Shown here one piece after another: positions 24,967 to 34,352 of a DNA stretch of 64,000 bases (the stretch's first letter is position 1; the number at the start of each line of letters is the position of its first letter). Below the pieces are notes generated by a model. The model had not been told where the DNA came from. It searched no databases and saw nothing but the letters and a program-made list of their open reading frames with translations. The position numbers were made by a program, and so were the translations under genes. Origin of the DNA: Marinicrinis sediminis (GTDB taxonomy: Bacteria > Bacillota > Bacilli > Paenibacillales > KCTC-33676); assembly GCF_042685085.1 (NCBI RefSeq), contig NZ_JBHUMM010000014.1, forward strand, positions 62,001 through 126,000, written 5' to 3'.

Positions 24967-27003
24967 TCAGGTATGAACGAGAGGCTTTTCTTCTTTTTGC
25001 TTGGCAGGTTTGTTTTCATATTGAGCATGATTTGGGCGGCTTTCCGTTGAGGTCAGCGCATCTGGAATTGTTTCCTTTGTTTCTTCAATCGACATGTCCC
25101 TAGAAGCTGGATTAGAGGCTTCCATCATTGTTTCGCCGGATTCAAGTGCATGATTCCTGGAATCGTTCATCTCCGCTTCTACACGATCGAGATCTTGCTG
25201 ATCCACCTGGAATCGCTGAATCTGTTCAAATAATTGAATGGCGAGTTCATGGATATCATCCGCTTGCACCGCAATGTGCTGAATGGATTCATTTTGCTGA
25301 AACGAGGTGGAGCTGACTTCCTCGACTCCGGCTGCGGTTTCTTCCGCGATACCGGCGACCATTTGAATCGAATGAACAAGGTTCAGATTCTTTGTCTTGG
25401 CATCCGTTGCCTGGCGATGGATCTGACGGATTTGATCATAGATGGATTCCACTGAGCTCCGGATGGTTTCAAAGGCTTCCAGGGTGACTTTCACGGCGGT
25501 ATCCTGATTCAACATCGTCTTGCCGGTGACACCCATGTTTTCTTCCAGTATGTTCATCTTCTCCTGCAAGTCTTCGATCAGTTCTGCAATGTGACTGGAG
25601 GCCATTTTAGATTGACTGGACAACTGTCTCACCTGCTCCGCGATGACGGAGAATCCTTTGCCATGAGCGCCGGCACGGGCAGCTTCAATCGATGCATTCA
25701 AGGCGAGCACATTGGTTTGATGAGAAATATCCGTGATCGTCAGTGTAATATCCCCGATTTGTCGCATTTTCTCGCTTAACTGTTCCAGAGAGCTCGTCAC
25801 CTGATTGAGCCTGTCTTTGGACTGGTCCGCTGCCTCTTGCAGAGATGTCATGGTTTCCATCCCTTGAGTCGTATGTACAATGGCGGAGTCGCCACTTGCT
25901 TTCATGGTGTCTGTCGCCTGGTTAATGGTGTCCAGTTCTTGATTTAATTCATGGATAAACTGAGCGCTTTCTTCTGTGCGGGAAGCCTGTTGATCAGCTC
26001 CCGATGCAATTTCGTTGATCGCACGAAGGATGTCCAGATTGGCTGAAGCCGTTTCTTTGGAAAATCCTTTGAAATTTTGCGAGTGATCAGAGAGTGAGGA
26101 AGCAATGAGCTGGGTATGTCCGAGCATGTCACGCACCTGCAGGATCATATGATCGACACTGTCGCTGAGTTTTCCGAGTTCATCTTTGCGCTTGGATGCA
26201 ATCAGTTGCCGCAGATCGCCTTCCGATATTTTGCGCACTACCTGCTGAATGCGCTGGATAGGCTTGATCAGGGCACGGATGAGTAGAAGTGCCACCAATA
26301 TGGTAAAGACGACGACGATCGGTGTAGAGATAGAAGTGAAGGCAATCGTTTGGTCGAGCTCGGCAGCGGAGCTTAATACAGCCGCATCAGCTGCAGCAGC
26401 GTAATCATCATAATAATGGTTGACCAGTTCAAAAATACGGGTTTTGTGAGCCTGACTCATGACATAGGTCATTTGAAGATTCTTCGTTTTGCCAAGTTCA
26501 TCGCTTGTCGGTTCTTCCGCAATCTTCACCGCTTTGTCAAACTGATCTGCGAATTCAACGGATACCGTCTTCAGCATCGCCCGCCACTTTCGCTGATCCC
26601 GCGTCGTTGAGGTTTCTCCGATTTGTTCCACATACTGGGTCAGCTGCGATTTCTTTTTGTCGAATTCGGACACGAGCTCCAGATTGCGAGAAATTATCAC
26701 CTCTGCGGTCATCATGTCCATCTCCTGGACGAGCTCCTTGAGCTGCATGGCCATGATTTTCTTGTCTACCTGCTCATTTTGCGTATGTATTTGAGATTGG
26801 ATATCCTCGACCTGCTGCGTATTGAACCAGGCCATGACCGCAAAGACCGCTATAATGAAACCAAAGGTCACAAATAGCTTGGTCTTCAGGCTGATTGAAT
26901 CGGGGTGGAGACGATTCAAGGTGCTTTTAGTGGGGTGGAGACGACGCCAGATGCTTGAATGGGGGCGCAAGCTCTTTTTCGTTAAGGAAAGCATTTTTTT
27001 CAT
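24967..27003 (-). CDS. Methyl-accepting chemotaxis protein
   Basis: 678 residues. There is an unusually long basic cytoplasmic N-terminus (about 40 residues with two RLHP repeats), a first membrane helix (about 43-60), a four-helix-bundle-type sensor of about 165 residues, and a second helix (about 222-244). HAMP and the long signalling coiled coil follow, with the conserved tip in NASIEAARAGAHGKGFSVIA. It should relay an extracellular signal to CheA and control swimming. AAGGGAG precedes the ATG. It is divergent from the phosphate operon; no che genes are near. Confidence 0.93.
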   Translation of the reverse strand: MKKMLSLTKKSLRPHSSIWRRLHPTKSTLNRLHPDSISLKTKLFVTFGFIIAVFAVMAWFNTQQVEDIQSQIHTQNEQVDKKIMAMQLKELVQEMDMMTAEVIISRNLELVSEFDKKKSQLTQYVEQIGETSTTRDQRKWRAMLKTVSVEFADQFDKAVKIAEEPTSDELGKTKNLQMTYVMSQAHKTRIFELVNHYYDDYAAAADAAVLSSAAELDQTIAFTSISTPIVVVFTILVALLLIRALIKPIQRIQQVVRKISEGDLRQLIASKRKDELGKLSDSVDHMILQVRDMLGHTQLIASSLSDHSQNFKGFSKETASANLDILRAINEIASGADQQASRTEESAQFIHELNQELDTINQATDTMKASGDSAIVHTTQGMETMTSLQEAADQSKDRLNQVTSSLEQLSEKMRQIGDITLTITDISHQTNVLALNASIEAARAGAHGKGFSVIAEQVRQLSSQSKMASSHIAELIEDLQEKMNILEENMGVTGKTMLNQDTAVKVTLEAFETIRSSVESIYDQIRQIHRQATDAKTKNLNLVHSIQMVAGIAEETAAGVEEVSSTSFQQNESIQHIAVQADDIHELAIQLFEQIQRFQVDQQDLDRVEAEMNDSRNHALESGETMMEASNPASRDMSIEETKETIPDALTSTESRPNHAQYENKPAKQKEEKPLVHT

Positions 27004-27380
27004 TATGCTTTTCTCCCTTCTTATATCGAATCTATCTATTATAATAGTGAGCTCGTGTTAAGCGAGTCGTCGGAATTTGTAAAAAGGGTGTAAATTCTTG
27101 ACGAAACTTGATACAATAAGATAGGTTTTTTGCCTGGCGTTCAGACAGGTATAGAGGAAGGACAACCAATGAAATGAATCATGAAGGGGTGGTCATGTAC
27201 AAACAGCCATTCAGTCAACGATAAAGATCCTTACATATTTTCTGGCGACTGCTCGATCATTTTACAATGATGAAGTGTGCGGGAACCCATGTGGGACAAG
27301 GAAGTTGGATGCTGGATAAACTCGAATAAAGGCGAGGAATCTATCATTCGACACAAAGGTTTTACAATGATAGAGTATTT
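27004..27380. other. Divergent promoter region between the chemoreceptor and pstS genes
   Basis: No convincing coding frame is seen here. The phrase TTTTACAATGAT appears twice (near 27259 and 27360), the first inside a small ATCAT/ATGAT palindrome. Only the PhoP-type box further right can be interpreted. Confidence 0.4.
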
Positions 27381-27434
27381 TTTACACTCCGTTAACAATT
27401 GTTTAAACTTCCGAAAACAATAGGCCTGTATGAT
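27381..27434 (+). promoter_or_regulatory. PhoP box and promoter of pstS
   Basis: Three 6-bp repeats in 11-bp phase: TTTACA (27381), TTAACA (27392), TTAAAC (27403). This is the PhoP pattern TT-x-ACA-N5. A -10 TATGAT is at 27429-27434, 26 bp from the start of the last repeat, and there is no good -35. This is the classical layout of a PhoP-activated, phosphate-starvation promoter. Confidence 0.8.
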
Positions 27435-27483
27435 TTAACTTGTAAGGCGAAATGCTAAACAAAAAAATCAAGGAGTGGTCATT

Positions 27484-28467
27484 TTGTTTAAAGGGTTCAT
27501 TCGTAAGGGGTCTATCATTCTTTCTACTGTCGTGCTTGCAACCTCTTTGGCAGCTTGCGGCGGAAACAACAATGGTGCTGCGAACAACACGAACAACAAC
27601 AGCGGAGCACAATCAGAAAATACCGACGTCTCCGGTTCGATCACGATTGATGGTTCTTCCACGGTATATCCGGTATCCCAGGCTGTAGCCGAAGAATTTA
27701 TGGCAGCTTACCCGGATGTAGATGTAACGGTTAATGTTTCCGGTTCCTCCAATGGATTCGCGAAACTGATCGAAGGTGAAATCGATATCGCGGACGCTTC
27801 CCGTAAAATCAAGGACAAAGAAGTAGCGGGTCTCCAGGAAAAAGGAGAAGAAGCGGTTCAAATGCCAGTAGCGTATGATGGCATCACAGTGGTCATCCAC
27901 CCTGAGAATGACTGGGCAAAGGAAATGACAGTTGAGCAACTGAAAATGATCTGGGAAAAGGACAGCAAAGTAGAGAAATGGTCCGATGTAGATCCTAGCT
28001 GGCCACAAGAAGATATTCATCTATATGGTCCAGGAACAGCTTCCGGTACTTTTGAATACTTCACAGAAGAAATCAATGGCGAAGCGAAAGTGTCCCGTGA
28101 AGACTACCAGGCTTCTGAAGATGACAACGTATTGGTTACAGGTGTAACATCTGATAAATATGCAATGGGATACTTCGGATTTGCTTACTACTTGGAGAAC
28201 CAAGGTTCCCTTGCTTCTGTAGCGATCAAGAATACGGGAGCAGACAACTTTGTATCTCCAACGCTTGAAACGATCGCGGACGGTTCCTACGCACCACTTT
28301 CCCGTGAAGTTTACATTTATCCGAAGAAATCAGTTCTGGAGCGTCCAGAAATTAAAGAATTCATCAAGTTCTACATGAGCGAAGAAGGTAAGGCGCTTGT
28401 GGAAGAAGTGGGTTATGTTCCACTCGGTGAAGACCTGATCAACGAAAACCTGAAGCATGTACAATAA
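27484..28467 (+). CDS. pstS: Phosphate-binding lipoprotein PstS
   Basis: 327 residues from a TTG start (AAGGAG at 27469-27474 is 9 bp upstream; the in-frame GTG at 27475 touches that site). Lipobox SLAAC near residue 25, then an Asn/Gly-rich linker. The mature part has the PstS phrases IDGSSTVYPV, VNVSGSSNGF, ASRKIKDKE and GPGTASGTFEYF, whose Ser/Thr residues bind phosphate. It is membrane-anchored and feeds the PstCAB importer. A stem-loop follows the gene, which would allow higher PstS levels than the permease. Confidence 0.95.
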   Translation: MFKGFIRKGSIILSTVVLATSLAACGGNNNGAANNTNNNSGAQSENTDVSGSITIDGSSTVYPVSQAVAEEFMAAYPDVDVTVNVSGSSNGFAKLIEGEIDIADASRKIKDKEVAGLQEKGEEAVQMPVAYDGITVVIHPENDWAKEMTVEQLKMIWEKDSKVEKWSDVDPSWPQEDIHLYGPGTASGTFEYFTEEINGEAKVSREDYQASEDDNVLVTGVTSDKYAMGYFGFAYYLENQGSLASVAIKNTGADNFVSPTLETIADGSYAPLSREVYIYPKKSVLERPEIKEFIKFYMSEEGKALVEEVGYVPLGEDLINENLKHVQ

Positions 28468-28507
28468 TTCAAACCTAAACTTCATACACTATATAGTGTA
28501 GGCAGTT

Positions 28508-28553
28508 ACCGTGGGTGAAATGCGGCACAACGTGTGCCGCATTTCGTCACGGT
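28508..28553 (+). other. Stem-loop between pstS and pstC
   Basis: A long hairpin (outer ACCGTG/CACGGT, inner GAAATGCGGCAC with GTGCCGCATTTC) without a following T-run. It sits where pst operons often carry a partial terminator or mRNA-stabilising structure that separates PstS dosage from the permease. Confidence 0.7.
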
Positions 28554-28587
28554 TATCGATATTTTTAGGCAGGAGGCATTTGAATCG

Positions 28588-29514
28588 ATGGCGGATAAGG
28601 TAGCAGCATCGGATTTTAAAAGGAAAAAGAAACTGTATTCTAGTGACCGCTATATGCCTGTCGTGTTGGCATTGTTCGCTGGACTCTCCATTTTGACCAC
28701 GATTGGGATTGTCCTGATCCTTGTGACGGAAGCGTATCACTTTTTTGAAGTCGTGCCATTTTGGGATTTCATTACCGGCACGAAATGGACCCCGTTATTC
28801 GGAGGAGATCAGCAGGCATTCGGGGTGCTTCCCCTGGTTGTTGGTACGTTCCTCATCACGGTCATCGCCTGTATTGTGGCGATTCCGATCGGACTTGGAA
28901 GCGCCATTTATTTGTCAGAATATGCACCGCATAAGATTCGTACGATTTTGAAACCGGTACTCGAAATACTGGCCGGTATCCCTACTATTGTATACGGTTT
29001 TTTCGCTTTGACCTTTGTCACTCCTATCATAAAAGAATTGTTCCCGCAGACGATGATGTTCAATGCCCTCAGTGCAGGACTGGTCGTCGGGGTCATGATT
29101 ATTCCGATGATTTCCTCACTCAGTGAAGATGCAATGAATGCTGTGCCGCGTTCCTTGCGTGACGCAGGCTACGCACTTGGATCGACCAAGCTGGAAGTCG
29201 CGATAAAAATTGTCGTGCCGGCTGCGTTTTCAGGGATTGTCTCTTCCTTCGTACTCGGTATTTCAAGAGCGATTGGAGAAACCATGATCGTGACAGTGGC
29301 GGCAGGTTTGACGCCGAACATGTCATTCAATCCACTGGAAAGTGTGCAAACCTTGACGGCTTACATCGTGTCTGTCAGCTCCGGTGATACCACATACGGA
29401 TCGGTACCATACTTGACGATCTACTCAGTCGGGATTACGTTATTCGTGCTTACCCTCATTATGAATATTATTGCCGGCTATATCTCCAGGAAGTTTAGGG
29501 AGGAATATCAATAA
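28588..29514 (+). CDS. pstC: Phosphate ABC transporter permease PstC
   Basis: 308 residues, six membrane helices. The start at 28588 is preferred because AGGAGGC is 11 bp upstream; the frame is open earlier but lies in the stem-loop. Conserved features include FALTFVTPIIKEL and the ATPase-docking loop with GSTKLEVAIKIVVPAAFSG. It pairs with PstA; the stop and the pstA start overlap by 1 bp. Confidence 0.95.
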   Translation: MADKVAASDFKRKKKLYSSDRYMPVVLALFAGLSILTTIGIVLILVTEAYHFFEVVPFWDFITGTKWTPLFGGDQQAFGVLPLVVGTFLITVIACIVAIPIGLGSAIYLSEYAPHKIRTILKPVLEILAGIPTIVYGFFALTFVTPIIKELFPQTMMFNALSAGLVVGVMIIPMISSLSEDAMNAVPRSLRDAGYALGSTKLEVAIKIVVPAAFSGIVSSFVLGISRAIGETMIVTVAAGLTPNMSFNPLESVQTLTAYIVSVSSGDTTYGSVPYLTIYSVGITLFVLTLIMNIIAGYISRKFREEYQ

Positions 29515-30383
29515 TGGAACAAAATAAAGCGATGGAGAAACGGATACTGAGACGGAAGCTGACCAATACGATTTTTCATGGCGTCTTCCTCGCCTCGACT
29601 TTATTTGGGGTTGTAGCATTGGCATTATTGTTGATACAGATCTTAATCCAGGGCTGGGGATGGCTGGACTGGCAATTCCTCACCGACTTCTCGTCCCGTA
29701 AACCGGAAAAATCCGGTATTAAAGCGGCACTGGTGGGTACGATGTGGATGATGAGCATTACCGCTCCACTTACCTTTATTATCGGGGTGTCCACTGCGAT
29801 TTATCTGGAAGAGTATGCGAAAGACACCAAGCTGAGCCGAATCATTCAGACGAACATCTCCAATCTTGCAGGCGTTCCGTCTATCGTGTACGGACTCCTC
29901 GGCTTGACTATTTTCGTTCGCGTGTTTGGCTTCGGATCTAGCGTATTGGCTGGTGCCCTCACCATGACCTTGCTGATCCTGCCGATTATTATCGTCGCCT
30001 CCCAGGAAGCGATTCGTGCGATTCCTTCATCCCAGCGTCATGCATCCTTTGCGCTTGGCGCAAACAGATGGCAGACGATCGTTCGCGTAGTGTTGCCGTC
30101 GGCTTTTCCGGGTATTCTGACAGGTGCGATCCTGTCTCTGTCTCGCGCAATCGGGGAAACGGCCCCGCTGATCGTCATCGGTGCGGCGGCCTATATCGCC
30201 AGTACGCCTAGCAGTGTGATGGATAAATTTACGACTATGCCGATTCAGATCTACACCTGGGCAGCCCAGGCGAAGCCGGACTTCCACCATGTGGCCGGTG
30301 CGGGAATTATCGTATTGCTGATCGTATTGCTTGGCATGAATGCCATTGCCATCTTCCTGCGAAACAAATTTCAAAGGAAATAA
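29514..30383 (+). CDS. pstA: Phosphate ABC transporter permease PstA
   Basis: 289 residues, six membrane helices. Typical PstA blocks are IYLEEYAKDTKLSRIIQTNI, LAGVPSIVYGLLGL and the EAA-like loop ASFALGANRWQTIVRVVLPS. It is translationally coupled to pstC (TAATG) and forms the other half of the phosphate channel. Confidence 0.95.
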   Translation: MEQNKAMEKRILRRKLTNTIFHGVFLASTLFGVVALALLLIQILIQGWGWLDWQFLTDFSSRKPEKSGIKAALVGTMWMMSITAPLTFIIGVSTAIYLEEYAKDTKLSRIIQTNISNLAGVPSIVYGLLGLTIFVRVFGFGSSVLAGALTMTLLILPIIIVASQEAIRAIPSSQRHASFALGANRWQTIVRVVLPSAFPGILTGAILSLSRAIGETAPLIVIGAAAYIASTPSSVMDKFTTMPIQIYTWAAQAKPDFHHVAGAGIIVLLIVLLGMNAIAIFLRNKFQRK

Positions 30384-30429
30384 AGGAATCATTTAGAACC
30401 CACTCAGGTTTGTTATAGGAGGTAGCAGG

Positions 30430-31185
30430 ATGTCTACGATAGTTGATATTGAGAAACTGAATTTATATTACGGAGATTTTCATGCGCTTAAGGATGTAGA
30501 TATGAAAATCAAGCCGAAGTCCATCACGGCATTTATCGGACCGTCCGGTTGCGGGAAATCGACGCTTCTGCGTACATTGAATCGCATGAATGATATGATC
30601 AAGGGCATTCGCATTCAAGGCAAGGTCAATATCAAGGGGACGAATATTTATGACCCTAACGTCAATGTCGAGCTGCTGCGCAAGGAAATCGGGATGGTGT
30701 TCCAGCAACCCAATCCTTTTCCAAAGTCCATTTATGACAATGTCGCTTACGGGCCCCGCATCCACGGCATTTCCAACAAGAACGAGCTGGATGAGCTGGT
30801 GGAGAAGAGTCTGCGCGGTGCAGCGTTGTGGGAAGAAGTAAAGGATCATCTCAAAAAGTCTGCCTATGGACTGTCAGGCGGACAGCAACAGCGTCTCTGT
30901 ATTGCACGCGCACTTGCGGTCAATCCGGAAATTCTGCTCATGGATGAACCGACTTCTGCACTTGATCCGATCTCTACGCTGAAGATTGAAGAGCTTGTTC
31001 AAGAGTTAAAGGAAGACTATACCATTGTTATCGTCACGCATAATATGCAGCAGGCTGCACGTGTATCCGATCAGACGGCCTTCTTCCTGAACGGTGAGGT
31101 TGTGGAGTTTGCCGATACGGTCAATCTGTTCTCCAATCCGGAAGATCAGCGGACGGAGGATTACATTACCGGACGATTCGGATAA
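30430..31185 (+). CDS. pstB: Phosphate ABC transporter ATPase PstB
   Basis: 251 residues. Walker A is GPSGCGKST, the ABC signature LSGGQQQRL, Walker B LLMDEPTSALDP, and the switch His is in IVTHNM. It hydrolyses ATP to drive phosphate uptake by PstCA. Behind AGGAGG, 46 bp after pstA. Confidence 0.96.
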   Translation: MSTIVDIEKLNLYYGDFHALKDVDMKIKPKSITAFIGPSGCGKSTLLRTLNRMNDMIKGIRIQGKVNIKGTNIYDPNVNVELLRKEIGMVFQQPNPFPKSIYDNVAYGPRIHGISNKNELDELVEKSLRGAALWEEVKDHLKKSAYGLSGGQQQRLCIARALAVNPEILLMDEPTSALDPISTLKIEELVQELKEDYTIVIVTHNMQQAARVSDQTAFFLNGEVVEFADTVNLFSNPEDQRTEDYITGRFG

Positions 31186-31266
31186 GTGATCCATGTCATG
31201 GAAAGGGTTATCGGATATTTTGCAGAATTAACATAATGAAGGAAACGGATAGAGGGGGTAATGCGC

Positions 31267-31929
31267 ATGCCATCAAATAGACAAATGTTTGACGGACAGC
31301 TGAAGGAAATTCGCGAAGCGATCATTGATATGGGTCGGAAAGTAGAGGAAGCGATTCTCAATTCCGTGCAGGCGCTTCGCAGCGGAGATTTGGAACTGGC
31401 GCAACGCATCATCGATCAGGACCCGGAAATCAACAAGATGGAAGATCGCATCGATGAGATCGGAACGACGCTAATCGCGACTCAGCAGCCTGTTGCCAAG
31501 GATTTGAGAAGAATTCTGATTGCCTTTAAAATGGCCAGTGATCTGGAGCGCATGGCGGATCTTGCTGTAGATATTGCGAAGGTGACACAGCGGATCAAGG
31601 GAGAAGCGCTGGTGAAGCCACTTGTGGATATTCCGAGAATGGCAGAAATTGTTCAGTTGATGACAAATGAAAGCATCACCGCTTATATCGATGAGAATGT
31701 AGACCTCGCTTATAAAATGGCGAAAATGGATGATGAGGTCGATCAGCTTCACAGTCAAATTATGCGTGAACTGTTTGTATTTATGGTGGAGAATCCGAAG
31801 ACGGTCAACCAGTCCATGCTGCTCTGCTTTGTGAGCCGCTATCTGGAGCGTATGGCCGACCATGCTACTAATATCGGTGAGAGTGTCGTTTATCTAGTTC
31901 GCAACGAACGAATTGATCTGAATCAATAA
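31267..31929 (+). CDS. phoU: Phosphate signalling and transport regulator PhoU
   Basis: 220 residues, all-helical, with two copies of the PhoU metal-binding motif (KMASDLERMADLAVDIAK and SRYLERMADHATNIGE). It restrains PstSCAB and damps PhoR/PhoP signalling when phosphate is plentiful. ATG 31267 fits the AGAGGGGG site better than ATG 31261. It closes the pst operon and is followed by a terminator. Confidence 0.95.
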   Translation: MPSNRQMFDGQLKEIREAIIDMGRKVEEAILNSVQALRSGDLELAQRIIDQDPEINKMEDRIDEIGTTLIATQQPVAKDLRRILIAFKMASDLERMADLAVDIAKVTQRIKGEALVKPLVDIPRMAEIVQLMTNESITAYIDENVDLAYKMAKMDDEVDQLHSQIMRELFVFMVENPKTVNQSMLLCFVSRYLERMADHATNIGESVVYLVRNERIDLNQ

Positions 31930-31940
31930 TGTCAATAAGC

Positions 31941-31994
31941 AAACAAGTGCCTCGGCAACATTCAGCTTACTGGAAACGGTCGAGGCACTTGTTT
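31941..31994 (+). terminator. Terminator of the pst-phoU operon
   Basis: A 14-bp perfect stem (AAACAAGTGCCTCG with CGAGGCACTTGTTT) around a 26-base loop, ending in TTTT. Confidence 0.85.
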
Positions 31995-32003
31995 TAACCC
32001 CAT

Positions 32004-32047
32004 ATATAATCATATCATTATATAATCATTGACTTATATAATTGATT
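32004..32047 (+). promoter_or_regulatory. Probable ArsR operator and promoter of the ars operon
   Basis: ATATAATCAT occurs at 32004-32013 and again at 32020-32029, followed by TTGACT and a TATATAATTGATT segment that partly mirrors the repeats. The AT-rich dyad just ahead of arsR is where ArsR autorepression is expected. Confidence 0.5.
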
Positions 32048-32082
32048 TTGAGAAAATAAATGAATAAGAGGGGATGATGCAG

Positions 32083-32427
32083 ATGGAGAAGGAAATCGTG
32101 CAGACGGAATTAGCTGATTTAGCTGAATTAGCCCAATGGGCAGATTTGTTCAAGTTGCTGGGTGACCGCAATCGATTGACCATTGTCGCTTTGCTCAAGG
32201 AACGGGAGATGTGTGTGTGTGAATTGGTTGAAGCGCTGCAGACAAGTCAGCCGAACATCAGCCAGCATATGCGCAAACTGAAAGATGCAGGTCTTGTGAA
32301 AGAAGAGCGAAAAGGGCAATGGATTTATTATTCCCTGACGGATCAGCCTCATCTGCAAGACGTGCTGACTCATTTGCCATCACAAGAAGAAAAAATGAAG
32401 CAGATTACCCCGGTTAACTGCTGCTAA
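32083..32427 (+). CDS. arsR: ArsR-family arsenite-responsive repressor
   Basis: 114 residues, winged helix with recognition helix around QTSQPNISQHMRKLKDAG. The arsenite-binding pair Cys44/Cys46 lies in MCVCELV (CVC motif), and the C-terminus ends NCC, which may offer a further thiol ligand. It should repress the operon until As(III) or Sb(III) binds. Three ATG codons lie close together (32074, 32077, 32083); the last has the best distance from AGAGGGG. Confidence 0.92.
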   Translation: MEKEIVQTELADLAELAQWADLFKLLGDRNRLTIVALLKEREMCVCELVEALQTSQPNISQHMRKLKDAGLVKEERKGQWIYYSLTDQPHLQDVLTHLPSQEEKMKQITPVNCC

Positions 32428-32439
32428 ATGGAGGCTTCT

Positions 32440-33732
32440 ATGATCTGGATTGCGATTTCCATCTTTGTGCTTACGCTCGTATTTGTCATCTGGCAGCCCA
32501 AAGGACTGAATATTGGCTGGTCGGCATCAGCTGGCGCTCTGCTCGCACTTATGTTCCAGGTTGTCAGTCTGGATGATGTCGTGACGGTCACAGGCATCGT
32601 CTGGAATGCCACACTGGCTTTTGTGGCCATTATTCTTATTTCGCTTATTCTGGATGACATCGGATTCTTTGAATGGTCGGCGCTTCATATGGCGCGTTTT
32701 GCCGGAGGAAACGGGACGCGCATGTTCGTGTACGTGATCCTGCTGGGGGCGGCTGTTGCCGCTTTGTTTGCCAACGACGGAGCCGCATTGATCCTGACGC
32801 CGATTGTGCTGGCGATGGTGAGAGCGTTGAAGTTTCCGGATACCATGGTGCTGCCCTTCATTATGGCAAGTGGCTTTATCGCCGATACGACATCCTTGCC
32901 GCTCATTGTCAGCAATCTGGTGAACATTGTGTCTGCAGATTACTTCGGCATCGATTTCGTAGAATATGCCACGCGCATGGTCGTGCCAAGCCTGGTTTCA
33001 CTGCTGGCCAGTCTGGCTGTTCTGTATGTGTTTTACCGCAAGCAGATTCCGGCACGCTATGATGTAGAGCAGCTGAAGAAGCCTGAGGAAGTCATCAAGA
33101 ACCGCAGACTGTTCAAGCTGTCGTGGTACTTGCTGGGCATCCTGCTGGCAGCCTACATCATCAGCGGATTCGTGGCGATTCCGGTCTCGATCATCGCAGG
33201 GGCAGTCGCCTTGATCTTCATTCTGCTTGCCGAGCAAAGCAAGCAAGTGGAGACGAAAAAAATCATCAAGGATGCGCCATGGTCGGTGGTCGTGTTCTCG
33301 ATTGGCATGTACGTGGTCGTGTACGGATTGAAAAATGTGGGCCTGACGGATACGCTGGGAGACTGGATTCAGAAGATGGCCGATCAGGGATTGTTTGCCG
33401 CCACAGTGGGTATGGGCTTTCTTGCGGCGATTCTGTCCTCCATCATGAACAATATGCCAACCGTCATGATTGATGCGTTGGCGATTGAAGGGACGAATAC
33501 GACAGGAGCCGTACGGGAAGCACTTATTTATGCCAATGTGATTGGCTCTGATCTCGGACCCAAAATTACCCCGATTGGGTCCCTGGCTACCCTGTTGTGG
33601 CTGCATGTGCTGTCGCGCAAGGGTGTGCGCATAACGTGGGGATATTATTTGAAGGTAGGCATCATCTTGACGGTCCCGACCTTGCTGATCACGCTGGTCG
33701 GGTTATACTCATGGCTGCTGCTAATTACGTAG
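32440..33732 (+). CDS. arsB: Arsenite efflux permease ArsB
   Basis: 430 residues, about eleven or twelve membrane helices, ion-transporter superfamily. Characteristic ArsB stretches include FANDGAALILTPIVLAM, SGFIADTTSLPLIVSNLVN and NNMPTVMIDALAI. It exports arsenite from the cytoplasm. ATG 32440 is preferred over 32428 because GGAGG lies 5 bp before it. No arsA is present, so it works as a secondary transporter. Confidence 0.93.
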   Translation: MIWIAISIFVLTLVFVIWQPKGLNIGWSASAGALLALMFQVVSLDDVVTVTGIVWNATLAFVAIILISLILDDIGFFEWSALHMARFAGGNGTRMFVYVILLGAAVAALFANDGAALILTPIVLAMVRALKFPDTMVLPFIMASGFIADTTSLPLIVSNLVNIVSADYFGIDFVEYATRMVVPSLVSLLASLAVLYVFYRKQIPARYDVEQLKKPEEVIKNRRLFKLSWYLLGILLAAYIISGFVAIPVSIIAGAVALIFILLAEQSKQVETKKIIKDAPWSVVVFSIGMYVVVYGLKNVGLTDTLGDWIQKMADQGLFAATVGMGFLAAILSSIMNNMPTVMIDALAIEGTNTTGAVREALIYANVIGSDLGPKITPIGSLATLLWLHVLSRKGVRITWGYYLKVGIILTVPTLLITLVGLYSWLLLIT

Positions 33733-33768
33733 CGGTACACCAAAAAGTCAACAGGGAGTGGATTCAAA

Positions 33769-34197
33769 ATGGAAACCAGCAAAAAATGTGTATACTTCTT
33801 ATGTACAGGAAACTCCTGTCGCAGCCAGATGGCAGACGGATTTCTGAAAGAGCTTGGCGGCGAGCAATATGAGGTGAGAAGCGCAGGTCTGGAAGCTCAC
33901 GGTCTGAATCCTCGCGCCGTACAGGTCATGAAGGAAGCCGGTGTAGATATTTCCGCGAACAGCTCGGACGTGATAAATGAAGACATTCTGAAAAGAGCCG
34001 ACTATATCATTACGTTGTGTGGTCATGCCAACGATCATTGTCCGGCCGTGAGAAATGATCATGCCGAGAGATGGCATTGGGGATTCGATGATCCGGCAAA
34101 GGCAACCGGAACGGAAGAAGAGATCATGGCCCAGTTCCGTGAAGTGCGGGACGCCATCAAAGCGAGAATCACACAATTTGTGAACACAGGCAACTGA
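33769..34197 (+). CDS. arsC: Arsenate reductase, thioredoxin-coupled
   Basis: 142 residues of the low-molecular-weight phosphatase type. The P-loop is CTGNSCRS with nucleophile Cys12; the resolving cysteines are Cys84 and Cys91 (LCGHANDHC). It reduces As(V) to As(III) for ArsB, using thioredoxin to reset the disulfide. Third gene of arsR-arsB-arsC and followed at once by a terminator. Confidence 0.95.
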   Translation: METSKKCVYFLCTGNSCRSQMADGFLKELGGEQYEVRSAGLEAHGLNPRAVQVMKEAGVDISANSSDVINEDILKRADYIITLCGHANDHCPAVRNDHAERWHWGFDDPAKATGTEEEIMAQFREVRDAIKARITQFVNTGN

Positions 34198-34218
34198 TCG
34201 TCAGACGTGAAGAAGAGG

Positions 34219-34248
34219 GAAGAGGTGAAGGCGCCTCTTCTTTTTTTT
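34219..34248 (+). terminator. Terminator of the ars operon
   Basis: GAAGAGG pairs with CCTCTTC around an 8-base loop, followed by eight T residues. The T-run merges directly into the PhoP box of the next gene. Confidence 0.9.
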
Positions 34249-34310
34249 ACATATTTTTAACATTGAATTTACAAGCTCTTTACTTATTCCGACGGTCAGC
34301 CTGATACAAT
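34246..34310 (+). promoter_or_regulatory. Four-repeat PhoP box and promoter of the GGDEF-EAL gene
   Basis: TTTACA (34246), TTAACA (34257), TTTACA (34268), TTTACT (34279), each separated by exactly 5 bp. A -10 TACAAT sits at 34305-34310, 26 bp from the start of the last repeat, the same distance as in the pstS promoter of this window. There is no normal -35. This is a textbook PhoP-activated promoter layout. Confidence 0.75.
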
Positions 34311-34352
34311 ACAAATAGAAAGATGTCGAAATATGATGAAGGTGAATGAGCC

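Noticed and set aside
27361..27366. Additional PhoP repeat TTTACA upstream of the pstS box
   Set aside because: It is 20 bp from the next repeat and so out of the 11-bp phase.
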